Positions 50,012-58,443 of a stretch of 64,000 nt of DNA are shown piece by piece (the first letter of the stretch is position 1; each line of letters begins with the position of its first letter). The notes beneath the pieces were generated by a model. The model was not told the DNA's origin. It worked only from the letters and a program-made list of their open reading frames with translations, and ran no database searches. Position numbers and translations under genes: made by a program. Source of the stretch: an uncultured Bryobacterales bacterium (GTDB lineage: Bacteria; Acidobacteriota; Terriglobia; Bryobacterales; Bryobacteraceae); contig CALGAR010000064.1 of NCBI GenBank assembly GCA_937959285.1, forward strand, positions 1 through 64,000, read 5' to 3'.

Positions 50012-52420
50012 TCACTTCTCGGCAAGAATGCTGTTCGCGGGATCGAGCAGCACCTTTCTGGGAATCTGGCGGAGCTTGATCGTGAAAGGTTCGCCGTCGG
50101 AAGTTGACGACACCCAGTGAACGGTGGCGCCGCTGGCAGTGTGAATTTCAAGCGGCACCATCGCGCTGAAATCCTCGTGAACGTTTGAATGCGACACCGT
50201 GCCGGTCACGACTACGGCCGGCGCTTTCCCTTTCACCGCCCAGTCCAACTTCAACCGTGGAATCCCTGTGTTGTAAACCCAGGTATCAAAGAAAGCTTCA
50301 AGCTTCGGATCCGCCGACCCGGACGGCAGAAACGAACTGGCCAGCTCCTGAAACTGCTGGGTCGAAACCGACTTGTACCTGTACCGCCTCGCCAGCTCCG
50401 CCAGCATCGACCGAAAGGCGCTATCCCCTAGCCTGCCCCGAAGCATGTGCAGAATCCAGGCACCCTTGTCGTAGGTGATCACCGCCCAGGCATCCGGCGT
50501 TTGCGACGACTCCAGACGGGGCCCCCAGATAATCGGACCGGCCGATTCGATCGTGCGTCCCTCTGCTGTCTTTGCCAGCAGCTTCTGCCGGGACTGCTCG
50601 AGCAGCGCCTCCATCGCCTTCGGTCCTCTGCGCTTCTCGAGATACATCATGGCTGAGTAATTCGCGAGCGCTTCCATCAGCCACCCGTCCTCGTACCGGT
50701 CCACCGTCACGACATTTCCCCACCACTGATGCGACACCTCGTGCGCCTGTAAGAACTCCGAAAAGAAAAGGTTCGAGGAGGCGTCTCCCGCATTCGGACG
50801 TTCCCGGGGATCCAGATAGGACAGCGTGGAAAGATAGATGAGTCCGGGAAACCCCTGGCCGAAGCGGCCCGGAATCGGCGAGACCGTCAGGCGCTTCACG
50901 GGAGGCGGTCCGATCGTCGTGGAGAAGAACTCGAACGCGGAGGCAATTTCGCTGGCCAGCTCGCGAAGCCGGGCCGTCGGATTAGGCGCTTGCAGGGCTG
51001 GCACTGCGAGCACTTCTGTCGCGCGTCGCCGACTGCGATTCCACGGGGCGGGCATCTGCGGTACGACCACTGGCACAGCACGAGGTTCCAGCGCCGCTTC
51101 CACCCGCCGGTTCGCATAGACATCGACCACAGCGTCGCCGGCGGATACCGAGACGCTTTCGTACTGGCCGAGGTTGAAACCGGCAAGGCGGATCGGGTTG
51201 GATGTCTTACGGCGCACGATCCGCCAGTCGCCGTCAACACGTTCGTCAACCACCTCGCCGGTACTGACAAGATTCAGGTCCTTCGGGTGGCGGAACGAAA
51301 TTTCGTAGTGGGCGAACTGCATTGCATGGTTGGGATACCAGTTTGCGCGCGCGCCGACGAAGTAGACACCGTTGCCCGCGGAATTGATCACCACTCCCTC
51401 GTGCCGGATCTCGACCTCATAGCTTTGGCCCGCCTGCAGCGGCGTTTCAGGCACGACGAGGAACATGTCGTTCTCGCCGCCCCGCAGCAGGTTGGCTCGT
51501 AGCGACTCGCGCTGGAAAACCTCCGCGATCTGGCCGCCGACCCTCGCCTCCGTCACGCGCATGCGCGGCGAGAGATCGAATACCAGGCTGGTGAGGTTGC
51601 TTCGGGGAGTAACGGTGACTCGTGTCGTAGCGGAGAGGTTCAAATCCCGATCAAGAGTCGCATCAATCCGGAAGTCCGCCAGATCGAACTCTCTGCCGGA
51701 GTGTTCGCGCCGCCCGGTCCGCCAGGACCGTCCCTCGAAATGACACCACGTATCGTAAAAATGCCTTCCGTCGCGTCGACTCAAGCGGCCCAGCGTCACC
51801 TGCACCGGAGCACGGGGATCGACAACGAGATCCAGATTCCCCAGCTTCTCAGTCCTCAGCGCAGCAAAGAAAAAGCCTTTTCCGGCACGATCGGGCGAAA
51901 GAAGATCCCACACCAGCCGGACGACGAAGCTGGAGGTGATATTCGCCACCGCCGCGCTCCAATTGCTTGAAAGCAGGGCTCCCCGTTCCGGACTCCTCCG
52001 GGCCTCGGTTTTGAGGACATGGCCCAGTATCTCCTCGGCTGTATCGTCGGTAAAGATGAAGAGGGCGTCGCGGAAGCGCTCGTTCAGATTCGGGGTGCCG
52101 GCGAAGGACGCCAGGGAGAGCCGCTCGCTGCGGTGAGGAGGCATGAGCAGGATTTCGGCAGATCCGCCTTCGACGTCAGCCGAAAAGACTGCGGAAACAC
52201 GGACACCATTTACAGGTTTTCCGAAGATGAGGTATCCGTCGGTGAGGTAGATGCGAGCGTCTTCCTTTGCGAAGGTGAGATCGCGAACGCGATAGCATTC
52301 CTCCGGATCAAGTCCCTGCTCCGGGAGGAGAGCAGCAAGCCGGGAAGCGGTTTCGGGGCCGGCGGCCCAAAGGCTAACGCAGAACCCATAGATCGAGAGT
52401 ACCCGCGCGATGCCGACCAC
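50012..52420 (-). CDS. Secreted M1-family zinc peptidase
   Basis: An 802-residue exported protein with a signal peptide (VLSIYGFCVSLWAAG). It has a long N-terminal beta region and a gluzincin domain with His560-Glu561-His564 (AHEVSHQWWGN) and the third ligand Glu583 (WLMEALANY), the exact HEXXH-X18-E spacing of M1 enzymes. The exopeptidase motif GXMEN is not evident, so aminopeptidase activity is uncertain. The C-terminal part is helical and ends in a beta domain. Neighbour on the same strand is a small membrane protein. Confidence 0.9.
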   Translation of the reverse strand: MVGIARVLSIYGFCVSLWAAGPETASRLAALLPEQGLDPEECYRVRDLTFAKEDARIYLTDGYLIFGKPVNGVRVSAVFSADVEGGSAEILLMPPHRSERLSLASFAGTPNLNERFRDALFIFTDDTAEEILGHVLKTEARRSPERGALLSSNWSAAVANITSSFVVRLVWDLLSPDRAGKGFFFAALRTEKLGNLDLVVDPRAPVQVTLGRLSRRDGRHFYDTWCHFEGRSWRTGRREHSGREFDLADFRIDATLDRDLNLSATTRVTVTPRSNLTSLVFDLSPRMRVTEARVGGQIAEVFQRESLRANLLRGGENDMFLVVPETPLQAGQSYEVEIRHEGVVINSAGNGVYFVGARANWYPNHAMQFAHYEISFRHPKDLNLVSTGEVVDERVDGDWRIVRRKTSNPIRLAGFNLGQYESVSVSAGDAVVDVYANRRVEAALEPRAVPVVVPQMPAPWNRSRRRATEVLAVPALQAPNPTARLRELASEIASAFEFFSTTIGPPPVKRLTVSPIPGRFGQGFPGLIYLSTLSYLDPRERPNAGDASSNLFFSEFLQAHEVSHQWWGNVVTVDRYEDGWLMEALANYSAMMYLEKRRGPKAMEALLEQSRQKLLAKTAEGRTIESAGPIIWGPRLESSQTPDAWAVITYDKGAWILHMLRGRLGDSAFRSMLAELARRYRYKSVSTQQFQELASSFLPSGSADPKLEAFFDTWVYNTGIPRLKLDWAVKGKAPAVVVTGTVSHSNVHEDFSAMVPLEIHTASGATVHWVSSTSDGEPFTIKLRQIPRKVLLDPANSILAEK

Positions 52421-52462
52421 CGAACCCCTCCATGCTGTGATCTCCGCGCCGCCGTGCGCGCT

Positions 52463-52963
52463 CTAGATAAACATCTCTTCGTCGTGCGTTGCCTGAGATA
52501 CGTTGGGACGGTTTCCGCGCACTAAATGATTCAATGCAGCGCGGAGCCCGGCCGCAACGCCTGTGACTTCCCGGACCGGCTTCATGACCCCGCCGTGAAC
52601 CATCGTCACTGTCTCCTGGATGCGGCCCAGAGTGTCATCCAGCATCAGCTCGATGCGTTCCATCTGCGCCTTGACGCGGTTGGTTACGTCGACCAGCGAA
52701 TCGTCCACCTTTACGAGCTGGTCCTTCGTCAAGTCCAGAACTTCGCTCGCTTTGGCGGTCACCTCTAGGACCTGCTTCCGGCCTTGGGCCAGGGTTGCCT
52801 CTGCCGAATCCATCAGCGACCTGGCACGCGGCAGCAACTCGGTCACCCGTGCGTGCAACTGCTTCTGTGTGCGGTACATGCCCAGCAGAATCAGCATTTG
52901 CAGAACAATCGCAATCGCCGAAACAACGACCGCGGCCGCTATTACCGGGATAAGCCCCTCCAT
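52463..52963 (-). CDS. Membrane-anchored coiled-coil protein (DUF948-like)
   Basis: A 166-residue protein with one N-terminal TM (LIPVIAAAVVVSAIAIVLQMLILLG cut near residues 4-28). A long helix with regular hydrophobic spacing follows (TELLPRARSLMDSAEATLAQ, VDDSLVDVTNRVKAQMERIE), ending in an acidic tail. It resembles DUF948-type general stress proteins. It lies 33 bases after a YtxH-type gene on the same strand, and such pairs are common in envelope stress loci. Function unknown. Confidence 0.8.
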   Translation of the reverse strand: MEGLIPVIAAAVVVSAIAIVLQMLILLGMYRTQKQLHARVTELLPRARSLMDSAEATLAQGRKQVLEVTAKASEVLDLTKDQLVKVDDSLVDVTNRVKAQMERIELMLDDTLGRIQETVTMVHGGVMKPVREVTGVAAGLRAALNHLVRGNRPNVSQATHDEEMFI

Positions 52964-52996
52964 GTGTGGTCCTCCAAAGTGAGCGAAAACAGGAAA

Positions 52997-53311
52997 CTAA
53001 ACGCCTTCAGCCGAAGTTTCCGCGGCCGGCTTCCCGGCGACCGCCTCGCGGTAGGCCTGCTTACCGGCGTCAACGGCCGCAGCTAACTGCTCCTTCTGGC
53101 GCACCAGCGCAGCCCGGCCGCGTTCCAGCAGCTCTTCAGCCGATTCCTTTACCTCTTCGGAGCGGCGCCTGAGATAGTCCTTGCCCTCATCGGCCTTGGA
53201 ACGGAGCAGGTCTCGCGTTTCTCGACCCGATTTTGGAGCAAGCAAGATACCTGCTGCGACGCCGACACCAAGCCCCAGCAAAAAGTATGAGATTCTTTTA
53301 TCCTCTCCCAT
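52997..53311 (-). CDS. YtxH domain protein
   Basis: A 104-residue protein with an N-terminal TM (ISYFLLGLGVGVAAGILLAP) followed at once by the YtxH motif KSGRETRDLLRSKADEG. A long charged helix (RRRSEEVKESAEELLERGR) follows, with an Ala-rich C-terminus. YtxH proteins are small membrane-associated stress proteins of unknown mechanism. First gene of a likely two-gene operon with the DUF948-like gene. Confidence 0.88.
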   Translation of the reverse strand: MGEDKRISYFLLGLGVGVAAGILLAPKSGRETRDLLRSKADEGKDYLRRRSEEVKESAEELLERGRAALVRQKEQLAAAVDAGKQAYREAVAGKPAAETSAEGV

Positions 53312-53491
53312 TTCCGCCTCTTCTCCTTGCTGTCCACCAGTTTACTCCACTGCGCTCGAAAAGGCGGTAGACGCGCCCGGATCGGATGAGATTGCATCAA
53401 CAACGGGCGCACATCCGGCATCTCTTCGGCTCCCTGACTTTCCCTTGCTGTTCGAATGGTTTACCCTCATGGTTGGAAGGATGGTAAAGCC

Positions 53492-54313
53492 GTGCACACG
53501 CTAAAGGACAAGGTGGTTCTCATTACAGGTGCCGGTCGCGGCATCGGTAAGCGGCTTGCCATCGGTTTTGCGCGCGCTGGAGCACGTGTTGGTCTGCTGG
53601 CGAGGAGCAGGGCCGAACTCGATTTAACCGACCTGGAGATTGAACACGCCGGCGGAATTTCCCTTCGGTTGCGCGCCGATGTCCGCGATTACGATCAGGT
53701 CTGCGCCGCAGTCGAACGGATGCGGGTTCACTACGGCGGGCTCCACGTTCTGGTGTGTGCTGCCGCAATACAGGGGCCGATCGGGCCGCTCAGCGAAACC
53801 TCGCCGAAGGCTTGGGCTGAAACGATTGAGACGAACCTGCTAGGGGTGATGCATGCATGCCGCGCCGTGCTCCCGTCCATGATCGAACGCCGGTCGGGGA
53901 AGATTATCATCCTGAGCGGGGGAGGTGCCACCTCGGCCAGGCCGAATTTCTCCGCATACGCCGCCTCCAAGGCTGCGGTCGTGCGTTTCGCTGAGACTCT
54001 CGCTGAAGAGGTCCGCGACCACAATGTGCAGGTCAACTGCATGGCTCCAGGCGGAACCTATACCAGCATGACCGACGAAATCCTGCGCGCCGGTGAGAAA
54101 GCGGGCTGGAAAGATAGCGACGAGGCCCGGCAAATTCGGATTACGGGCGGCGTGCCGCCCGACCGACAGATTGACCTCGCCCTCTTTCTTGCCTCTGAGC
54201 GCTCCAATCACGTGAGCGGAAAGTTAATTCACGTGAACGACGACTGGAAGCGGCTGGAGCACATGAATATCCATCCCGAAATTTACACACTCCGGCGCGT
54301 CCAGAAAGTCTAA
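53492..54313 (+). CDS. Short-chain dehydrogenase/reductase
   Basis: A 273-residue SDR with the cofactor motif LITGAGRGIGKRLA, the NAG-type motif as VLVCAAAIQGP, the Ser in IIILSGGGATS and catalytic YAASK (Tyr-x3-Lys). The C-terminus (HVSGKLIHVNDDWKRLEHM) extends beyond the usual end by about 20 residues. Substrate unknown. The GTG at 53492 is preferred as start because the SDR fold begins right after it; ATG 53456 is the alternative. It is divergent from the YtxH gene. Confidence 0.9.
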   Translation: MHTLKDKVVLITGAGRGIGKRLAIGFARAGARVGLLARSRAELDLTDLEIEHAGGISLRLRADVRDYDQVCAAVERMRVHYGGLHVLVCAAAIQGPIGPLSETSPKAWAETIETNLLGVMHACRAVLPSMIERRSGKIIILSGGGATSARPNFSAYAASKAAVVRFAETLAEEVRDHNVQVNCMAPGGTYTSMTDEILRAGEKAGWKDSDEARQIRITGGVPPDRQIDLALFLASERSNHVSGKLIHVNDDWKRLEHMNIHPEIYTLRRVQKV

Positions 54314-54381
54314 GAAATCCGCTCTGAGTTCCCGATTTGGTCGCGGGGGAATCGGCGACGCCAGGCTTTGAATTCCGCCCT

Positions 54382-55650
54382 CTACTGCTGGGGTTGGGCC
54401 ACCGGCGCTGGTTTTGCCCCGATCAAACGGTCGAGCTCCGCCAGTTGTTTCCGCACGACATCGCCGTCCGCCGCCTGGGGAGCGTATTGGAGGTAGAGCC
54501 GCAAGTTCTCTGCAGCCGCCTCGTATTGATTCTTGTTCGCCAGAATGATCCCGAGAACATGCCGGATCTTCGGGAAAGAATTCTTCGGATCCAGCTTGGC
54601 TGCCTCCCGGGCGCTCTTCTCTGCTTCGTCGTAGTTCCGAAGACTGAGATTGGCGACAGCATTGTAGAAATAGGCGCCAGGAAAATCATAAGGATTCAAC
54701 TGCAAAACCTTATCGCTTGTCTTCGCGACCTCTTCCCACTTTTGCTCGCGGGCCGCCATTTCCATCAACCGCATGTAGGGCTTCACGAACTTGTCGTCCG
54801 CTGACAGAGCCTGCGAGTATGCCTTCCGCGCCTCCTCCGCATTCTGTTCCTGCTCGTACACGCGCCCTAATTCAAACCATGCAGCCGCGTACTTGGGATA
54901 TACCTCCACCGCCTTCTCGAACTGGACCCTGGCATTTGCCCATTTCTTCTTCGTCGCCTCCTTCAAACCCTTCTCGTAGGCTTTCTTCGCATCTTTGGGA
55001 GCCATCGCCGAGGTAAGGCTGACGGTAAGTCCCTCTACATTTGCGATCCTCTTCAGGAGGATGACTCCGACATCCGGGTTGTCGAGCGTGCGGCGGCCAG
55101 CCAGGCTGATGGGCTCTGAGCGATAGCCGGGCAGGACTGCTCTAAGTTCACAGCCCATGAGGTCACGCTCGGTAATCGGGCGTCCTCCCACGCCTCCAAG
55201 CGGACGGCTGCTTCGGCCTCCGCCTGCACCGAATAGATCCTGGTCGGAGTTACCGATGCTCGCATCCTGCATGACCGCCAGGTTATTGCCGAGCTGGAAG
55301 CTGAAACGGCCTTTCGTATCTGTGTAGCCCTCGGTGCGAGGCTGGCCGTGGCAGACGCGCTCAATTGCAACGGGTTCCGGAGGCGGGGTCCCATCATCCA
55401 GCAGCACCTTGCCAGAGATAAAGATGGGGCGGTCAAACGTCGGGAACTGCTCCGGACGAGTTTGATCTGGCCTCGGCATCGTGGGTGTACGCCCGGGTGA
55501 GCGGCCGGGGCCAGGCTGCGGGCTAGGTTGCGGACTAGGCTGCGGCATCTGTTGGGGTGGAGCTTGTTGTTGTGCTTTTCCGAAGGAAGGGGAGAGGACG
55601 AGAGCAACAGCCGTGTGAAGAGCGAGACGGCGAAGAGAACGGTGGTACAT
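54382..55650 (-). CDS. Secreted Pro-rich, carboxypeptidase-like and TPR protein
   Basis: A 422-residue protein with a signal peptide (LRRLALHTAVALVLSPSFGKA) and a Pro/Gln-rich linker (residues 28-65). A carboxypeptidase-regulatory-like beta domain covers about 72-185 (ISGKVLLDDGTPPPEPVAIERV, TDTKGRFSFQLG). Three to four TPR repeats cover about 225-400 (WANARVQFEKAVEVYPKYAAAWFELGRVY, then PYMRLMEMAAREQKW, YDEAEKSAREAAKLDPKN). Such proteins are frequent in Acidobacteria and probably act in protein-protein contacts at the cell surface or periplasm. Role unknown. Confidence 0.85.
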   Translation of the reverse strand: MYHRSLRRLALHTAVALVLSPSFGKAQQQAPPQQMPQPSPQPSPQPGPGRSPGRTPTMPRPDQTRPEQFPTFDRPIFISGKVLLDDGTPPPEPVAIERVCHGQPRTEGYTDTKGRFSFQLGNNLAVMQDASIGNSDQDLFGAGGGRSSRPLGGVGGRPITERDLMGCELRAVLPGYRSEPISLAGRRTLDNPDVGVILLKRIANVEGLTVSLTSAMAPKDAKKAYEKGLKEATKKKWANARVQFEKAVEVYPKYAAAWFELGRVYEQEQNAEEARKAYSQALSADDKFVKPYMRLMEMAAREQKWEEVAKTSDKVLQLNPYDFPGAYFYNAVANLSLRNYDEAEKSAREAAKLDPKNSFPKIRHVLGIILANKNQYEAAAENLRLYLQYAPQAADGDVVRKQLAELDRLIGAKPAPVAQPQQ

Positions 55651-55797
55651 CGGAACTACCTCCCGCGTGAATTGCGATCATTATGACATACAGGCAGACA
55701 CCTGCTTATGTAAAACTGGGGCAAAAACCGAAATGCCGAAGAGAACATCCGGTTAGGAAATGTCGACCGGCTGGTACAATTGAGTCGAGGGACGTCC

Positions 55798-56412
55798 GTG
55801 ACACGACTAACCCAACTCGCCCTCCTGGCGGCCCTAATCCTCTGGATGGCCGGATGTTCAGAATCTCCCCAAGCAACGAAAGCCCCCGAACTTGAGAAGC
55901 CGGCTGAACCCGTTTCCGCTCTGGAGGCTTACTATCAGCTTTTTCCGATGGCTCGCGCATGGGCGCCCGACCTGGAACTGCTCCAGATGGCGGACATTCG
56001 CGTTCCCGACATCAAGCCTGTCCCCGGTAAGGCCGCTGCCTGGCAAGCCGTCTTCGTGTCCCCGAGCAAACGCCGCGCCCGGCGCTTCGTATACTCCGTC
56101 GTCAAGACGGAAGACTTAGCAAAAGGTGTCTCCCCCTCCTCGGAAGAGAGCTATACGCCGCGGGGGCAGGCAAGGCCTTTCCGGATCGCAGCGTTCAAGA
56201 TCGACTCCGTAGACGCCTACAAAACCGCACTCCAACGGAGCGCTGAGTACGTAAAGAAGAATCCCGAGAAGCCAGTTACGTTTCTACTTGAATCTACGCC
56301 GGAGTTCCCGAATCCGGCATGGCGCGTCATCTGGGGCGATTCGGTGCTCGTAAGCAACTATTCGGTATACGTAGACGCAACAACGGGCGGCTATTTGCGC
56401 ACGATGCGATAG
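55798..56412 (+). CDS. Lipoprotein of unknown function
   Basis: A 204-residue lipoprotein with the lipobox LWMAGC. The mature part has ALEAYYQLFPMARAWAPDLEL, VFVSPSKRRARRFVYSVVK and VRWGD-like beta strands near the end (AWRVIWGDSVLVSNYSVYVD). I do not recognise the family. The GTG at 55798 is preferred (GAGGGA 8 bases upstream); TTG 55780 is the alternative. A TACAAT lies at about 55773. It precedes the Cys-rich peptide gene by 79 bases. Confidence 0.75.
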   Translation: MTRLTQLALLAALILWMAGCSESPQATKAPELEKPAEPVSALEAYYQLFPMARAWAPDLELLQMADIRVPDIKPVPGKAAAWQAVFVSPSKRRARRFVYSVVKTEDLAKGVSPSSEESYTPRGQARPFRIAAFKIDSVDAYKTALQRSAEYVKKNPEKPVTFLLESTPEFPNPAWRVIWGDSVLVSNYSVYVDATTGGYLRTMR

Positions 56413-56491
56413 CATTTAGAAACCTGGAGCCCGGACTGTAAGGTTTTGGCCTCCTTTCCGTATTTCCGGTTGAAAGGAGATATTGACCACC

Positions 56492-56617
56492 ATGGAAACG
56501 AACCCGACCCCAACTTCAGGTTGCGCTTGCGGCTGCGGCTGCAGCTGCCAGTGCACGCCAGTCTGCCATTGCACTTCTGATTCGAAGTGCTGCGAAGACT
56601 GCCAGTGCGACGGTTAA
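56492..56617 (+). CDS. Cys-rich 41-residue peptide, metallothionein-like or regulatory leader
   Basis: A 41-codon reading frame. It begins METNPTPTSG and has 12 Cys: positions 11, 13, 15, 17, 19 and 21 as a C-x-C chain, then 25 and 27, 33 and 34, 37 and 39. All 12 are TGC codons. AAGGAGA lies 11 bases before the ATG. Cys make up 29 per cent, a level seen in metallothioneins and copper chelators. The stop overlaps the start region of an ECF sigma factor that ends in a Cys-rich tail. Possible roles are metal binding or a Cys-codon leader that tunes sigma translation. No relative is recognised. Confidence 0.7.
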   Translation: METNPTPTSGCACGCGCSCQCTPVCHCTSDSKCCEDCQCDG

Positions 56618-57177
56618 GCCATGAGGGCGGAGAGCGAGAACTCTCCGCCCTCAATCAGCTCCTCAATAGTCACGACCGGTTCGTCGACTTCGTTGCACGC
56701 AGAGTGAACTCACGTACTGCGGCAGAAGATATCGTTCAATCCGCGTACTTGAAGAGCCTGTGCCATAGCGAAGAGCTGATCGAAGAATCCGTCGTACCGT
56801 GGTTCTATCGCGTCCTCCGCAATGCCATCATCGACCATTACCGGGCGGAGGCAGCGGCAGGACGAGCCGCCGAAGCTCTCCAGGCTGAACCAATGATGCA
56901 GAGCGAGCCGCTTCCCGACGAGCGGAACGAAGTGTGCGCGTGTCTGGGAGGCCTCGTCGAGTCTTTGAAAGAAGAGTACAGGACAGCGCTCCAGGTCGTG
57001 GACATCGAAGGACGAAGTCTTCGCGATCTTGCGGAGAGGGCCGGAATCTCGCCGGAGAATGCCGCGGTGCGCGTTCACCGTGCGCGTGCTGCGCTTCGCA
57101 AGAAGGTCCGTGAGGCGTGCGGCGCCTGCGCGGAGCATGCCTGCATCGATTGCCGCTGCCGGTTGCCGTCAAAGTAG
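56605..57177 (+). CDS. ECF sigma factor with Cys-rich C-terminal tail (CorE-like, ECF44)
   Basis: A sigma factor of about 190 residues. The sigma-2 region is DRFVDFVARRVNSRTAAEDIVQSAY, shown in parts as FVARRVNSRTAAEDIVQSA and VPWFYRVLRNAIIDHYR. Sigma-4 is SLKEEYRTALQVVDIEG, then LAERAGISPENAAVRVHRARA. The end is ACGACAEHACIDCRCRLPSK, with five Cys and a His spaced C-x2-C-x2-H-x-C-x2-C-x-C. That tail matches the Cys-rich domain of CorE-type ECF44 factors, where copper, cadmium or zinc binding controls activity without an anti-sigma factor. Start GTG 56605 (GAAG upstream) or 56587; both overlap the Cys-rich peptide gene. Confidence 0.85.
   Translation: MRRLSHEGGERELSALNQLLNSHDRFVDFVARRVNSRTAAEDIVQSAYLKSLCHSEELIEESVVPWFYRVLRNAIIDHYRAEAAAGRAAEALQAEPMMQSEPLPDERNEVCACLGGLVESLKEEYRTALQVVDIEGRSLRDLAERAGISPENAAVRVHRARAALRKKVREACGACAEHACIDCRCRLPSK
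56625..56650 (+). repeat. Perfect inverted repeat inside the start of the sigma gene
   Basis: GGGCGGAGAG and CTCTCCGCCC form a 10-bp stem with a 6-base loop (CGAGAA), 7 bases after the Cys-rich peptide stop and 20 bases after the sigma GTG at 56605. No T tract follows. It could control translation or message stability. Confidence 0.6.
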
Positions 57178-57219
57178 CACCCTCAGCTCGGTTACACTCC
57201 GTAGAGGGCACCACCGGCC

Positions 57220-58422
57220 ATGACGAATCGAGCAGAAGCAGCGCAGCAGCCGCGCATCAGATTCAAGAGCGAGCGTACCAGGCACTTTACGGAATCCGTG
57301 ATCCGCGACATGACCCGGCTCGCACTAAAGCACGGCGCAGTGAATCTCGCTCAGGGCTTCCCTGACTTTAGCGCGCCGGAGGAGGTAAAGGAAGCGGCTT
57401 GCGCGGCAATTGCCAGGAACATCAATCAGTACGCGATCACCTGGGGCGCAAAGCCGTTTCGTGAGGCGATCGCACAAAAATACCGCCGCACCTACGGGCT
57501 GGATTACGATCCCGAGCGGGAGATCACTGTTTGCTGCGGGGCGACGGAAGGAATGATCGCATCCCTGCTCGCTGTTACGAACCCCGGTGATGAGATTGTC
57601 GTCTTCGAACCCTTCTATGAAAACTACCGCCCGGACGCGATGCTCTCGGGTGCAACCGCCCGCCTTGTCCGCCTGCATCCCCCGGATTGGACCTTCGACC
57701 CAGCGGAGCTGAGGTCGGCCTTCTCAAATAAGACCAAAGCCATCATTCTGAACTCGCCCAATAACCCGACCGGCAGAGTCTTCACGCTCGAAGAATTGCA
57801 AGTGATCGCGGGCTTGGCAGAGGAGTTCGACGCGCTGGTGGTCACGGATGAGATTTACGAGCACATCGTCTACGACGGCGCAAGGCATATTCCGATCGCG
57901 ACGCTGCCGGGCATGCGGGACCGCACGATTCTGGTCAACAGCATGAGCAAGACCTGGTCGGTGACGGGCTGGCGGGTCGGCTGGGTGCTGGCGGCAGCAG
58001 ATCTTACAGATTCCATTCGTAAGGTTCACGACTTCCTCACGGTCGGCGCCGCAGCTCCGCTACAGCAAGCCGGCGCGGTGGCCCTGCAGATGCCGGACGA
58101 CTACTACCAGGCTCTGGCTATTGAATACCGCGAGAAGCGGGATTATTTGATGGGGAAGCTGGAAGCAGCCGGCTTCCGGTGCTACCGCCCCAGCGGGGCC
58201 TACTACATCATGACCGACATCTCCGGCTTCCGCGCCGGTGACGACGTGCGATTTGTGCGTCATATGATTGAATCGGTGGGTGTCGCTGCGGTGCCCGGCT
58301 CCAGTTTCTTCGACAACCCGGCATCGGGCGCGTCCCTCGTCCGCTTTTGCTTCTGCAAGAAGTACGAAACGCTCGAGGAGGCCGGGAAACGGCTGACTGC
58401 CCTTCGCGACCGCATCAACTGA
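57220..58422 (+). CDS. Class I/II PLP aminotransferase (kynurenine/methionine aminotransferase-like)
   Basis: A 400-residue fold-type I aminotransferase. It has NLAQGFPDFSAPEEV, the substrate Arg region near the C-terminus (GASLVRFCFCKK), ILNSPNNPTGRVF, VVTDEIYEHIVYDG and the cofactor Lys in LVNSMSKTWSVTGWRVGW. The sequence style is close to YbdL/kynurenine aminotransferase-type enzymes that transaminate methionine, glutamine or aromatic amino acids. Exact donor unknown. It is complete and follows the ECF gene by 42 bases, but co-regulation is not shown. Confidence 0.9.
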   Translation: MTNRAEAAQQPRIRFKSERTRHFTESVIRDMTRLALKHGAVNLAQGFPDFSAPEEVKEAACAAIARNINQYAITWGAKPFREAIAQKYRRTYGLDYDPEREITVCCGATEGMIASLLAVTNPGDEIVVFEPFYENYRPDAMLSGATARLVRLHPPDWTFDPAELRSAFSNKTKAIILNSPNNPTGRVFTLEELQVIAGLAEEFDALVVTDEIYEHIVYDGARHIPIATLPGMRDRTILVNSMSKTWSVTGWRVGWVLAAADLTDSIRKVHDFLTVGAAAPLQQAGAVALQMPDDYYQALAIEYREKRDYLMGKLEAAGFRCYRPSGAYYIMTDISGFRAGDDVRFVRHMIESVGVAAVPGSSFFDNPASGASLVRFCFCKKYETLEEAGKRLTALRDRIN

Positions 58423-58443
58423 AGCAACCTAGGCTCCGGTTTC

